Assembly (NCBI GenBank): GCA_944474755.1
Contig: OX104114.1
Span: 78,230,623-78,294,622 of the forward strand
Direction: 5' to 3'
DNA: 64,000 nucleotides
Source: Limnoperna fortunei
Taxonomy: Eukaryota; Mollusca; Bivalvia; Mytilida; Modiolidae
Shown here: positions 24,938-35,716 of the stretch, in pieces
How positions within the stretch are numbered: position 1 is the first letter of the stretch
Layout of the letters: the number at the start of each line of letters is the position of its first letter
Notes under the pieces: generated by a model
Seen by the model: only the letters and a program-made list of their open reading frames with translations
Databases searched by the model: none
What the model was told of the DNA's origin: nothing
Program-made: the position numbers and the translations under genes

Positions 24938-26260
24938 TTATTTACCATGGATCACAACTAAAGCAAAAGAGATGATGAGAAAAAAGCAAAGACTTTATAA
25001 TAAAGGCAAAAGGTCAAACTAAAATCAACACTGAAAGTGAAGGATTAACCTAAAAATGACCATGTGAGCTATTTAGAAGGAATCACCACAACCAAAAAAT
25101 TCTGGTCTTATATCAAAGGAAAACAGGAGAGTAGCAATATTAGTATATTTCATAAAGATGGTAAGGACATTATCAATGCAGAAGAGAAAGCTAATATATA
25201 AATCACCAGTGCGAATCTGTTTTTTTTCTGATATAGACTTCAACCAGTACATAGACATTCAATACTATGTTAACAATGAATTCAGATTACTAAAGTTAAG
25301 GAAACAAGTCTCAACAATTATGAAGCTAATCACAGTTACACAACCAGGTATAATTAAGCAACACAGCTACAAGACCTGTCCTGAAAGAAACAGCGGAACA
25401 GATCGTACCATACCTTGAAATCCTATATAACTTGTTAATAACAACTGGCAAAGTAACATCTGACTGGCTTCTTGGTAATGTAATCTCAATATTCAAAAAG
25501 GGTGATAAAACAGATCCAGCCAACTATCGTCCAGTCTCCCTTGCTTTTGTTCCTTGCAAGATTATAGAGCATATCATCTTCAGTTCTGTCATGACATATC
25601 TAAACAAGAACAAACTACTATCAAACTACCAAAATGGATTTAGAAAGAACCACTCATGTGAGCAAAAACTAATTAACACCATAGAAGACCAAGCCAAAAT
25701 AAGAGATCATAAAGGCCAAGCAGATTTAATCCGTCAGTAAAGCATTCAATACTCTGCCTCATCTACACCTAATACACAAACTAAGATATACTGACATTGA
25801 CAATATCACCAACAAATGGATAGAAAACTGGCTACTTAACAGACAGAAAACTGTACTACAAAATAGCAGCAAATCACAACCAGCTACAGTACGTTCAGGC
25901 GTTCCCCAAAGACCGTTCTGGGACTATTTTGCAATCAATGATATAGGAGACGAAATAACACCTGGCACCAACATCAGTCTTTTTCGCAGTCTTCCGAACT
26001 ATCCTTTCCGGAAATGACACTGACGCCTTACAAAAAGACCTACATGAATGGGAGAAGTGGTCAATAACTTGGAAAATGTTATGTGATGCAAGTTACCCAC
26101 AACACCCGTAATAAAATAGAAAGACCATACTCTCTACATCAAACCATCCTAGAAGTCAAAGATCACAATATTTATCTGGGCTTAGAAAAGAATAGTAAAC
26201 TGAACTGCATGGAGCTGAACATCAGCAACGATATCAATAAATTTTTAAGACCAGAGCCCA
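24938..26260 (+). pseudogene. non-LTR retrotransposon ORF2 remnant (dead RT)
   Basis: Pieces of one LINE ORF2 follow in order but in different frames. LPWITTKAKEMMRKKQRLYN lies near 24941, and FWSYIKGKQESS near 25100. A long open stretch at about 25361-25740 has TATRPVLKETAEQI, then GNVISIFKKGDK, NYRPVSL and NGFRKNHSCE, which are reverse-transcriptase palm and finger motifs. After a stop come NRQKTVLQ, VRSGVPQ and INDIGDEI, and then MQVTH near 26080. The YADD-type active-site motif is absent: the sequence goes from ISLF straight to RSLP. Several stops and frameshifts show that this copy is inactive. The layout suggests the Jockey/CR1 group, but the clade is not certain. Confidence 0.85.
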
Positions 26261-27454
26261 AGTCAAACCGTAGACCAAGAGCCTTGTATTTAACCTGCAC
26301 CGAGCACTTTAGAACCTATAAAGTCACCTTGATTTTCTCCTGTTTTATTGTTTCTTTTTTCGATCACTCTTTGCACAGCACCTGCACTTGATGACACGGC
26401 AATCAGCGTGATGGTTCTACCGTTGCGGATGAACAAACGAAGGATTAGACTATTTCAAACTGCATGGACAGGTTAGCACTGTGCCACATACTGAGGAAGT
26501 CCGACAAACGATTGGTTACTAAGTCATCAGTGGTGCCCGACAGTTACTAAGACTAAGGGACAAGTATATTTGTAAAAAAAAACTATATTTTAACTTCGAT
26601 AAATTTGGATCTGAAGCAACGTATGATTTAAAGATTCTATACCACAAACATTTCGAAGAATGGTTTATTCCAAATGAGGGAACATACAGATATTTATAGG
26701 CCCCAAACCCCAGACCCAAAATGTCCACCTTTTAGACAGCATACAATCCCCATGTAGAGACTAAATGTTGTCTTGTGTGCAAAGTTACACAAGGATTAAC
26801 ATGTCATACATATGAACACATGTCTGCTAATCATTGAATGTCTTCATTTTGGTCTGAAAGGGGCTCAAAAAAAAACAGCCCGACCCACCCTTATCTATGG
26901 GGGAAGGTGGTCTATTAGACATACATGTATAAATATCTAATCATACTCTAGGTGTCCAAGAACAGTTTTAATAGTTTCCAACCTATATAAAGTTAAAAGC
27001 TTCCAGATATTTTATTAGCATAGGATACAGACCTTCATTATGTAATCTGTAAAACAACGTTGCAAGTTGTGTATAATTTCACATTTTGGTTCTTTCAAGC
27101 TTTACTATTATTTTCAAACTAATTACAAAATGTCAAAAAGTATGTTGGAATAAGCTAAATATTGTAAAGCGTGTTATGTCTATTTTACGTGTTTCACTGT
27201 GCGCAGATTTATAGCAAACTTTAACAGTTTAATACAAGTACAGACTGGTGAAGATGATACACATTTCAGCGAAATTCTAGTATACGCACCTGTTGTAAGA
27301 TGTATGACTGTACCTGATGATATAACTCTATCTGGTCAAATCTAGTTTTATGCATGAATAGCATATTTTACGCATCTTTATATGTATGCAACGTTTTGTT
27401 AGGTTTGGATAACTTCATTGCATTGATGAAGAACACAAACATAGCATTTATTAG
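26261..27454. other. intergenic, nothing recognised
   Basis: AT-rich sequence after the LINE remnant. Reading frames are short and of low complexity, and I recognise no domain, RNA gene or repeat family. Confidence 0.5.
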
Positions 27455-27626
27455 GGAAGCAGAAGTAACAGGAAAAAAACCCTTTCGGTAGGAAAACTGA
27501 CAATCCTTGGACATTCGGATTGGAGTCAAGCGTACCCTTCCCATAATGAGACTCGAACCTCAGTGTTGACCGACCACGTGATCAATAGTAGACGAACTAC
27601 CTTAACCACTCGGCCACCGTGGCCCC
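27455..27626 (-). repeat. SINE-1 copy, tail truncated
   Basis: Antisense copy. On the minus strand the GGGGCCACGGTGGCCGAGTGG head and the GTAGTTCGTCTACTATTGATC segment are well kept. A B-box region GGTTCGAGTCTC follows, and the copy fades in the GTTTTCCTACCGAAAGGG part. The 3' tail is lost. Confidence 0.75.
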
Positions 27627-27944
27627 ATCACAAGTATGAACATGTACTGAACTATACCTTCAAATTCGCCAAGTGCGCAAAAAGGTGTGTTATATGCATC
27701 CATCGTTTCTTTTATATATATACAACATAAACAGAATATAGTGAAGAATCCACATAATGTATCAGTATTTGATTGAAAAGAATGTTTGTCCCCTGTATAA
27801 AAGTATAAATCTTTGAATTCAGCGATCAAGTAAATATGGTAAATTTAAGTAATGTAAATATCAATCATTACACATAACTAATGCACATCATATAAACGTG
27901 AAAAATTCAATGTCGGTCTCAGATGTAACCAAAATGAAAAAAGA

Positions 27945-28000
27945 AGATTGATTGATCAGTAAATGTTTGCTTAACGTCCCGCCAATGAAAAATAAAGGGA
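27945..28000 (-). repeat. SINE-2 tail fragment
   Basis: GATTGATTGATCAG followed by TTTGCTTAACGTCCCGCC, read in reverse, matches the end of SINE-2 near 52560-52590. Only the tail remains. Confidence 0.45.
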
Positions 28001-30396
28001 AATCGCAGGAAATAAAGTCTTCAAGCAAACCGTTGGATTTAGAGGTTAATGACGTCAATCAACGTTTTTCATCGTAACAAGAAGAACAGAGTGCGGCCGG
28101 TGCAATGATGAGCGTAAAGTTATCGTTCACTCTAATTTTAATTGTCTTTAAGACTCTTCCTAACCTTAATCGTAAACAGCATGCAGATTTATTTACCATA
28201 AATATGTATGTACCACGAGGGCGTATATATATCAAGAGCAGTTATCTTCTACATGTTACAAAGCAGTTATTTTAGAGCTAAAAATGAGTATAATTAAAGG
28301 GAAACAATTCAAATAGAAATTGGTGTACTGTGATTCACTGCCTTTAAAAGTTGTCAGCTGTAATTGGAATCAATGGAAATCAAACGACAATATCTGCAGA
28401 AAACAAACGACAATGAAGTAGAACGTATTTTTATACATAAATTTGGTCAAATTTTAAATTTATTGTTTACCAACGTCCACAGTCGAGAGTTTCCGAAGTC
28501 CACGTTCGTTCACCAACATCACATCTAATGGTTACAATAAACCAAATATTAAACATTGCGTCTCCCATATGGGGTACCTGCAATTAAGATTTAATGTGGG
28601 AAAATCCTCTCCAATTAAACCCCCGAAAGCAGTTGCTTGTGGAAGTTGAAATGTTAGACTACATTATTAACAAATAAAAAAATATAGCTCGTGCGGCAAA
28701 AATGACCGACAAATTTGGGTGAAAAATCAGCACTGAATGAAACTAACAAACTGTCTAACCTCCCCCGATTTTTAAAAAAGAGCTCTTTTTTCCCAACTCT
28801 TATTAAATTTCCCCCAAATGCAGAAGATTTTCAATCAATTATGTTTCTATTTTTAAATTTTGCTATTTTCAGAGCACCAACATCCAATCAGATGCATCCG
28901 TGTATTTTCTTCTGATTACTATCGTGAATTCAAAAATTTCCCGGTTTAATGTGAACAAATAATTGGTTTATTGTAACCTAATAAGCCAGCAGGCTAAGAT
29001 AAGTTTCCGCCAAAAAGTTCTATAATCTTTTTCCCAGTCATTAGTTGTTAATATGGACCTTGATGTCCACTGTTCTTAATGGGAGAACACCTGTACAGGC
29101 CATGCCTGCTGTGTAATCCCTTTGAGTATTGTATCTATTGATGCATTTTCAATAAAATCTTTTCAGTTAAATTGACGCTTTATGATCCGACTTTAAAAAT
29201 AACATACTCCGTGTTTCTTTATTTAATTATTTCCCATTGGTGTTGTCTTGAATTATTTGATTAGTTTACTGGAATTAATTTATATTTGACCGTCTTGCGT
29301 TTCTATCGACGTGCTGTGTAGGTTTTTGGAAATTAAGGGAGACACATAAATCTCCATTGGTTTTGGTTTGTTAGTGTGATGCGTATTATATTACAATAGG
29401 TCTAGTTTTGGAATGCCTGTAACTGGCCAAAATGCTTTAAGCGGCTGTTCCAGATCAAAAGTTTATGCTTAGTATTTGTCATTTCTGTTAGTTTTGATAA
29501 TTATTGTTCTGTCATTAAGTGATTACTTTAATGTAAGGTTTGTATTTATCTCCTCTTTATATACGTGATTGATATTAGTATTGATCATATATTGCAGAGC
29601 AGTTGATATTAAATTGTTGTATTTATTTCTTTGACTAATTCACTATTTCTGCTTAATGTGACATGATTATCTACTTTGATACGTTAATCCTAACATACGG
29701 AAAAATAGCAAAGGAAACCGACAAAATAACAAGAGCCGAGAGTCATGGTACAATTACAAATCCGAATAAAGAAAGACATGCAACGCAAAGCAAAAACCAA
29801 AAACTAAACAGAAAGTGAGTAACCCAAACACAATAAAAATCACGGGTGCACTCAGATTTGTGTTAACTCAGGTCAGTATTATATATCTACTTTCTATTGG
29901 TTGATTAAGTCATATGTGCAGATCTCATATTCTGATTGGTTTATGGGCATTAGTTGTATAGTATTTTAATGCTTTTGGTCTAGATGCTGATATTTTGAAT
30001 ATTTATCTTTTATTCAATGTTTAGACATTTGCTTTCCACAAACATATTTTTAGAACAACGCAAATACACACCTAGATGAATAATTAATTCCTACCAGATA
30101 GATTTATATTGTCCGATTGTACAAGTGGACTGGTGAAATGTATGTCTGACCCATATACTATATACCTGGGCTATAAAGAAGTTGCTAAAATAATCTGAAC
30201 CTTGTGTTGCTCTACTAGAATGCCTACAATATATGAAATTTTAGCCCAAAATTTGAAATCATTTGTCTGTTTTTGCCACATTTAAGCTAATGCAGGCTCA
30301 CACTAGCTGACTTCATAGACCGGTATATAGTTCATCTAATCCATTCCTTTACTCAATTTGTGCGCCTGCAGGTTGCTGCTGTCTCCTTTTGTTTAA
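28001..30396. other. intergenic, nothing recognised
   Basis: About 2.4 kb between the SINE-2 fragment and the piggyBac element. Reading frames are below 70 codons and not protein-like. I see no repeat family, RNA gene or splice-consistent exon here. Confidence 0.5.
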
Positions 30397-30500
30397 CCCT
30401 TTCAGTGCCACAGCGACATATTTGTCGTTTAGCGGTTGAATGCCAAGCGACGTTTTTGTCGTTTGAGCGTTGAATGCCAAGGCGACAAAAATGTCGTTTA
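30397..30500 (+). repeat. piggyBac left TIR and subterminal repeats
   Basis: The inner TGCCA of the terminal repeat recurs at 30406, 30441 and 30475, about 35 bp apart. Each starts a unit holding a small palindrome, CGACATATTTGTCG, CGACGTTTTTGTCG and CGACAAAAATGTCG, followed by TTTAG or TTTGAGCG and GTTGAA. Such regular subterminal repeats are likely transposase-binding sites. The right end has ACGTCGT-type motifs but not the same ordered array. Confidence 0.8.
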
Positions 30501-30631
30501 ATTAATTATATGCGTCAAACTATATTTACACTAAAACATCATTTGTTTACTTTGTTATGGTTTCAGTCTTGAAGCCTTAAATGGTCTTTATGCAATTTCG
30601 AACGTTTGTAACTATTTTGTTATAAATAATA

Positions 30632-30679
30632 TGACGTCATATTAAATATCATGACGTCATCAAAGTTTGTCTGACGTCA
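30632..30679. promoter_or_regulatory. three CRE palindromes at 20-bp spacing
   Basis: The full cAMP-response-element palindrome TGACGTCA occurs at 30632, 30652 and 30672, exactly 20 bp apart, about 60-110 bp upstream of the transposase ATG at 30741. Twenty bp is close to two helical turns, so factors of the CREB/ATF bZIP type would bind on one face of the DNA. It probably belongs to the transposon promoter. Binding is inferred only from the motif. Confidence 0.6.
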
Positions 30680-30740
30680 GAAAGAGAAAAACAGTTAAAC
30701 TGCATCTTTTAAAATACTTTTTTTCAATTTTTCCGTTAAA

Positions 30741-31019
30741 ATGGATGAAGAACCTGGGAACCTTCCCAGACAATTTAATCAGTGGTTTTCCGTAATTGAT
30801 ACTGAAACTTTTATTCTACAACCCGTAGAAAGCTTTGTAGAAGAATCGGGTCCAGTAGGATTTGAGGCCGATTTTTTGCCTATTGATTTTTTCAATAGAT
30901 TTTTAGTAACAGAAGATGATGATTTAGTGGATCGACTGGTGGATGAAACAAACAGATATATATTACCTACTTTTCACTGCTGGTTGAGGTATTGGCTCAA
31001 TTTCAGAGAACATAAATAA
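30741..31019 (+). pseudogene. piggyBac transposase, N-terminal part
   Basis: A 92-codon open frame from ATG, acidic at the start, with LPIDFFNRFL then LVDRLVDETNRY. This resembles the FF...L...I..ETNRYA region that opens the piggyBac transposase domain. After NRYI the frame runs into sequence with no similarity and a stop at 31017-31019. The next homologous segment restarts at a NRYA motif near 31465, so an intron, a deletion or a rearrangement separates them. I could not find a splice pair that joins them cleanly. Confidence 0.75.
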
Positions 31020-31431
31020 AATATATATCAAGATCTATATCTCATGTTTTCCTTCATGCAAGCCTAATTGTTTAACTTTAAACATAAAACTCGACTTGTT
31101 TGGGTTAAGTGTACTTTCTATTTAACACCCCTTTATGAATGTGTACCGAATTTTACTTTTCTGACAAATATGTCTGTCTTCGTGAAGTCATTGTTATACT
31201 TATTGATAATGTTCGAGTGTAAATCTTTCGTTAAATTCTAGAAAAAAGTTTTGACGTATTTAAATTTGGGCGAATAAAATATATCTTGCTTTGTATTTGA
31301 AACTATAAATGCCGACTTTAATTCTTAAATATATTTGTTTTGACGTACTAAATTTAAGACCTTAAAAACGCAATTAACGTCAGTGTTTTTTTAGTAATCT
31401 TAAGTATAATGATAACTTTATTAGGGCCACA

Positions 31432-31815
31432 TTGTCTCCAACAATAATATACGTTCGAGTTAACAGGTATGCAATCCAGTGTATGGAAAATGAAGTCCCT
31501 ACAGGTATTTTTAACAGATCATCTAATTGGAGACCCGTAACACTTACAGAGATGAGAGCATTTCTAGGAATTGTTCTAGAAAAGGGAATCGTAAGAAAAC
31601 CAACTATTGAATCTTACTGGGAAACGACAGGGCTTTCAGAAACACCAAACATCAGAGATATCATCCCAAGGAACAGATTCCAGTCTATCTTAAGATATCT
31701 CTACTGCAGTGACAACACAGCTGCAGTACCGAGGGGAAGGCCTGGATATGATCCACTGCATAAAATATCACCAATAGTAGATTTTTTCAACGATGTTTTT
31801 GCAAAAAAAATATAG
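31432..31815 (+). pseudogene. piggyBac transposase, second segment
   Basis: This open frame includes VNRYAIQ, then WRPVTLTEMRAFLGIVLEKG, then KPTIESYWETTG and RFQSILRYLYCSD. It is the conserved N-terminal half of the DDE_Tnp_1_7 domain. The frame ends at a TAG that overlaps a good donor site (TATAG before GTGAGG) just after an 8-A run. Losing one A would remove the stop and keep the donor, so this may be a homopolymer indel. The following segment with the first two catalytic aspartates is not present downstream. Confidence 0.85.
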
Positions 31816-32770
31816 GTGAGGTGTTGAAGTCAGTTTACTGATATTTAGTCTAGAAAAATGTAACATTTCCGTGAGGTGATTCCATGCAACTAGCAAAGTT
31901 CATAGTTATAATAAGTAACATAGGCGTAGAACCCAGAAAAATAGTGATACGGTCGGAACCGTATCGGCCGTACCGCTTGCTACGCCTATTTAATATAGAT
32001 AGGGGTTTTCCATGTGCTATTATTTGCCACTTACCAAATTGCACTCAAGATAGTAACGGTTGCTGTTTTATATTGAAAGTTATTTTTTTAAGTAGATTTA
32101 TGTTGAACGTTTCACAAATTAAAGAGTATATGTAATGTAATTCTATTATTTTTTATTTCAATTTACAAAAAAACTGGTGCGGTTTTCCGTACCAGCAATT
32201 TAAAGTGGTACGGTCGGAACCGTACCGGCCGTACAGCTTGCAACGCTTATGAGTAATGTAAACAATTTGTCGGCTGTCATTTTTATGATGCAAACAACAG
32301 CTACGAATATAAATTCTCAATGAAAAAATACATGTCTATATCATGTTTATAATTCAGTTCAAAAAACCCAACAAGTTTTCATCAGAATACATTTAATACA
32401 TTCCAGTCGCACTTATCACCCTTTCAAAGGGGCTGACTTAAACTTGTCTCGCTTAAATCAGCATTACTGACGCGTGTTTAATTGCAGTTGATAACTCTAT
32501 TGTTAAAAGGCCTGTATCTCCTACAATGATTTAAATAAATGTTTTGCAGTGAATGTAAGCTCAAGTGCCTTGACTGATTTGTGCTCGAAAGAAAATCACG
32601 CCATCTTGTTTCTGAAAGCATTTCAGGTAGCGTCATTGTTCGAAAAAATGTTTTTCAAAGCGTCTACCGGTCATTTTAATCAATCGATTGCCTGATATTA
32701 CAAGAGTTAAATGTGTATAACAAAATGACTCCCATAATGTTTCCGTACTAGAGTTCTTTATTTTCTTTTC
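31816..32770. other. gap in transposase with two hairpin repeats
   Basis: About 950 bp where the catalytic core should be. It has no transposase similarity. Instead it has two related hairpin-rich units, near 31919-31990 (TAGGCGTAG...CTACGCCTA) and 32185-32250. Both contain ACGGTCGGAACCGTA followed by CGGCCGTAC and a GCTTGC-ACGC end. It may be an intron that has replaced or displaced the coding part, or a deletion filled by small MITE insertions. Confidence 0.6.
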
Positions 32771-32781
32771 ACATAAGTACT

Positions 32782-32959
32782 GTGACAAAAATTAACAGCA
32801 GAGGTATGGCTATGACAAAACCAAGTGTAGTGCACAAATACAACGAGACCATGGGAGGCGTAGATCTCGGGGATCAGTTGCTATTAAAGTTTGAACCTCA
32901 GTTTAAGGGTATGAAACTGTGGCGAAAAATTCTGTTCAACTTAATAACTACAGCATCAG
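32782..32959 (+). pseudogene. piggyBac transposase, third segment
   Basis: The reading frame carries KPSVVHKYNETMGGVDLGDQ. It retains the two acidic positions of the GVDxxDQ motif, which holds the third catalytic aspartate of piggyBac transposases. LWRKILFNLITTAS follows. It ends CATCAG before donor GTAAAC in phase 1, and pairs with acceptor TTTCAG at 33496, also phase 1. This gives a coherent 537-bp intron inside the transposase. Confidence 0.85.
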
Positions 32960-33496
32960 GTAAACATTTCTACTAAATTCAAATGTACATTTTAACAATT
33001 CTTTGGTGACCGTAATAATGTAAATACAATTAAATGCAGTTATTAATGTTATAACAGATTTTTCCTGATTTAACCTCAGATAACTTATAAATAAATAATA
33101 GTGCATTCACATTTCGATTCATGCAGCAAGCACATTAGGCTAGAACGAATCATCGTACCCTCGCCTTTTTTTTAATCCGACAAATCACAAAACTAACTTC
33201 GGATTAAAACGGCAGTAAAATTCTGCCTAACATTAGGCGAACTCGATTTAATTTCACAACGGGTATACGCGACCGAAATTTGTAGTTTTTTGAGGTCATT
33301 TTGTAATAATTATTGGTAGTTTTCAAGAAAAAATCATCCCTTTTTTAATTTTACTTGCATGCAGTATCATAAAATTCATATAAACAAACGTGGACCTTTT
33401 GAAAAAAAAATATGCAATCTTTTTGTGTAAATAGAATTACATGTTTGACCTCACTGTTCGAATCCAGCAGTTCTTGCAGTATTAAAACTATTTCAG

Positions 33497-33837
33497 TCAA
33501 TGCATATATCCGCTACAAGAACCGCTTTCTTGTCCAGAAAAAAAATTAACCATGTTAAGTTTCAACAGAGCATTGTCAACGGATTAATTGGAAACTACAG
33601 AGATGGCAACTCACGGGAAGGCAGAAAATCAACGACTAGGTTGCATCTGAGACATCCCATGCATCAACATTTTTTAGATATAATTCCAGATGGTAGAAGA
33701 AGAAAGTGTTTCGTTTGTCTGACAGAAATGGGGGCTTCAGAAAAACAAGAATTAGCACTTGGTGTCCAATTTGTGGTGTAGGACTTTGTATTGGAAGATG
33801 TTACAGACAGTTTCACGTCAATAATGAAGAGTTGTGA
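33497..33837 (+). pseudogene. piggyBac transposase, C-terminal Cys-rich part
   Basis: After the acceptor the protein reads VNAYIRYKNRFL. An extra A in the 8-A run at 33538-33545 then shifts the frame, and it continues as FQQSIVNGLIGNYR, TRLHLRHPMHQHF and RRKCFVCL. A second shift near 33740 leads into STWCPICGVGLCIGRCYRQF and a stop at 33835-33837. The CxxC...CxxC...C pattern with a final QFH is the C-terminal cysteine-rich DNA-binding domain of piggyBac transposases. Both breaks are at A-runs, so sequencing error cannot be excluded. Confidence 0.82.
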
Positions 33838-34276
33838 AAATAAATTATAATGTAACTGTAAATGTTTTTATTTTGTTTTAGCCAACTATAGGACGTATAC
33901 ATTAGTGTGAGTAATTGGAAAACCGGAAATAAAATTTCAAAGAATATAAAGTTTTGAAAACGTTCAATAGATTCAAAAAATAAAAACATCATTTTAAGCC
34001 GATTTTTAACAATCTTTTTTTTATACAAATTCGATACACCAAGCACTATGTTTCTGATATATCCTACATGTCTAATATCGGTTAGATTAAATATTTATTA
34101 TCAAATAGATAACAATTGCTGTAAAAAATGTAGTATATGCTAACACAACATCGGTTTATAGTAATAACATCACACAACATTACAAGTTATCACGACGTCG
34201 TCTTCGTAAATTTGGCGTAGAAACGTCGTACATTATATTTTATACGGTGACGTTACAAACGTTAAAAATTTGAATT

Positions 34277-34290
34277 TGGCACTGAAAGGG
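34277..34290 (-). repeat. piggyBac right TIR
   Basis: TGGCACTGAAAGGG is the exact inverse of the left terminal repeat and is followed directly by the TTAA target duplication at 34291-34294. Confidence 0.93.
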
Positions 34291-34354
34291 TTAACCGTGG
34301 TTTTGTCTGTCCTCCTCATCGGTTAACCGTGGTTTTGTCTGCCCTCCTCAACGG
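34291..34354 (+). repeat. 32-bp tandem duplication at piggyBac junction
   Basis: Two copies of a unit starting TTAACCGTGGTTTTGTCTG lie at 34291 and 34323 with two or three differences. The first copy's TTAA is the transposon's right target site. The duplication therefore starts exactly at the insertion junction. Confidence 0.8.
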
Positions 34355-34479
34355 TATCTTAGATTTTTTGTAATGAATAATAACAATATTTTTTTAAGAA
34401 ATATTAAATTTAATATATCAGCACGAGAACTGTCGTCTTTATGCACGTAGCATATATTATGTACCCTTCGGCAATGGGC

Positions 34480-34580
34480 AAAGTGTAGGGGGATTTCTCC
34501 GTTTTCCTCCAAAATAAAAGCTAGACGCCATGATATAGCTGAAGAATATCTTAAGGTGGTGTTAAACATCATTGAAACTC
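34480..34580 (+). repeat. SINE-1 3' tail fragment (sense)
   Basis: GGGGGATTTCTCCGTTTTCC, then TAGACGCCATGATATAGCTG, then GGTGGTGTTAAACATCATTG matches the last third of SINE-1 in the sense direction. Confidence 0.7.
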
Positions 34581-34620
34581 TTCAATAATTACATTTGATA
34601 CTAAGGTGTTTTGTAACTGT

Positions 34621-35002
34621 ACTTATTATATAGATAGAGATGAAATATCGAATTTTCCGAGTGACAGAAATCACGGTAAATCACATGTGAAAATTATCGT
34701 TTATTTTCACTCTCGGGTTTTTTCCCGCCAAAACGTCACAATGGTTTTGTACTATACAAATATTCATCCGCAGTTCATAAAATTTAGAATTAGGCATTAA
34801 AATTTTACGAAAACAATTTTGATCTATATAATAAATAGGATAATCAATTGGGCATCGTGAATATCCAAAATATGATCACTCGTGCCGCATAAAGCATCAG
34901 ATTAAACTCGTGCGCGGAGTTCCGCGCACTCGTTTAATCAGATGCGTTATGCGGCACTCGTGATCATATATTAGATATTCACTCCGCCAATTAATTATCC
35001 TA
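34621..35002 (+). mobile_element. foldback element copy 1
   Basis: A unit made of a conserved 200-bp arm (GATGAAATATCGAATTTTCC at about 34640, a TCTCGGGTTTTTTCCCGCC segment, and GAAAACAATTTTGATC) and then a 165-bp imperfect palindrome at 34837-35001. The palindrome's outer ends are AGGATAATCAATTGGGC and its inverse; its centre is GTGCGCGGAGTTCCGCGCAC. Two more copies, in the opposite orientation, lie at 61655 and 62056. The arm is also open for about 64 codons, but the same peptide arises in the other copies and reflects the repeat. Confidence 0.8.
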
Positions 35003-35164
35003 TAAAGATTTGTATTGACAAATCGAACATAGTTTATCAAGACCTCTTAAAAATCATAAAAATAGTGCTTGTATTTGGTGAATCATGATCATTTACACGT
35101 TGTTATGAGCACTAATGTTTATCAAATATATTAGCTGCACAATAACATTACGTGACACAAATTC

Positions 35165-35325
35165 TGTAAAAGTTTAAGGAATTCCATGCAGTGACGTTAG
35201 AGGAGTTGCGAATAATAGATGGATATAACAGACAGATAGACGGACAGAAAGGATAGCGGACTTTTAAACACACTACCACTACAAACCTACAACTTTTTCA
35301 GCGGGGGAGGGTGGGTATTATAAAG
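35165..35325 (+). repeat. degenerate Pearl-like 3' end
   Basis: An ACAGACAGATAGACGGACAG run followed by GCGGGGGAGGGTGGGTATT, similar in order to the microsatellite and GGGGTATAAAA end of element B. No core repeat or hairpin survives, so the call is tentative. Confidence 0.4.
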
Positions 35326-35716
35326 TAATATTTTATATCTGTATCCCGTTATAATAGGTTTGCAGACATTTGTTTAATTTCTGACCTGTATAATCTTGAT
35401 TCATATTTAGTTTAGTTTTCCTTATTTTTTTCTGATTTGCTTCATTTTTGATTGTTTGATCTTGAGTTTGCCGGGTTTTTTTTGGAATTTGATTAGTGAA
35501 TTGCAGTTATATTGGTGTTATCTATTTTGTAACTACTGTCATTTATATGTAAAATTATATAGAGATCTTACATGTATATAGGGTTTTATTGTTAGAGTAG
35601 TTGTTTCTTAAGTTGTTTTTATAAAGGATGCACAATGTGCATTTTGCAAAGTCTATCATAACGTTTGGTTGTAAAATGCAAGCACCATATGTGGGATCTG
35701 TTGTAATATTGGTGTC

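Larger units (their letters stand above)
30397..34290 (+). mobile_element. piggyBac-type transposon, complete ends, 3894 bp
   Basis: The termini are perfect 14-bp inverted repeats, CCCTTTCAGTGCCA at 30397-30410 and its complement at 34277-34290. TTAA flanks both sides (30393-30396, 34291-34294), the signature of piggyBac integration. Inside, plus-strand fragments of a DDE_Tnp_1_7 (piggyBac/PGBD) transposase appear in order with intron-like gaps, but most of the catalytic core is missing. The copy cannot mobilise itself unless an intact transposase exists elsewhere. The conserved ends suggest it could still be mobilised in trans. Confidence 0.92.

Noticed and set aside
30741..33837. A domesticated, functional PGBD-type gene
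   Set aside because: The catalytic core is missing and the remaining parts have frameshifts, while terminal repeats and TTAA sites are intact. It is a decayed transposon rather than a domesticated gene.
34606..34800. 64-codon plus-strand frame similar to one at 62276
   Set aside because: The similarity comes from the shared foldback repeat, not from a protein family.
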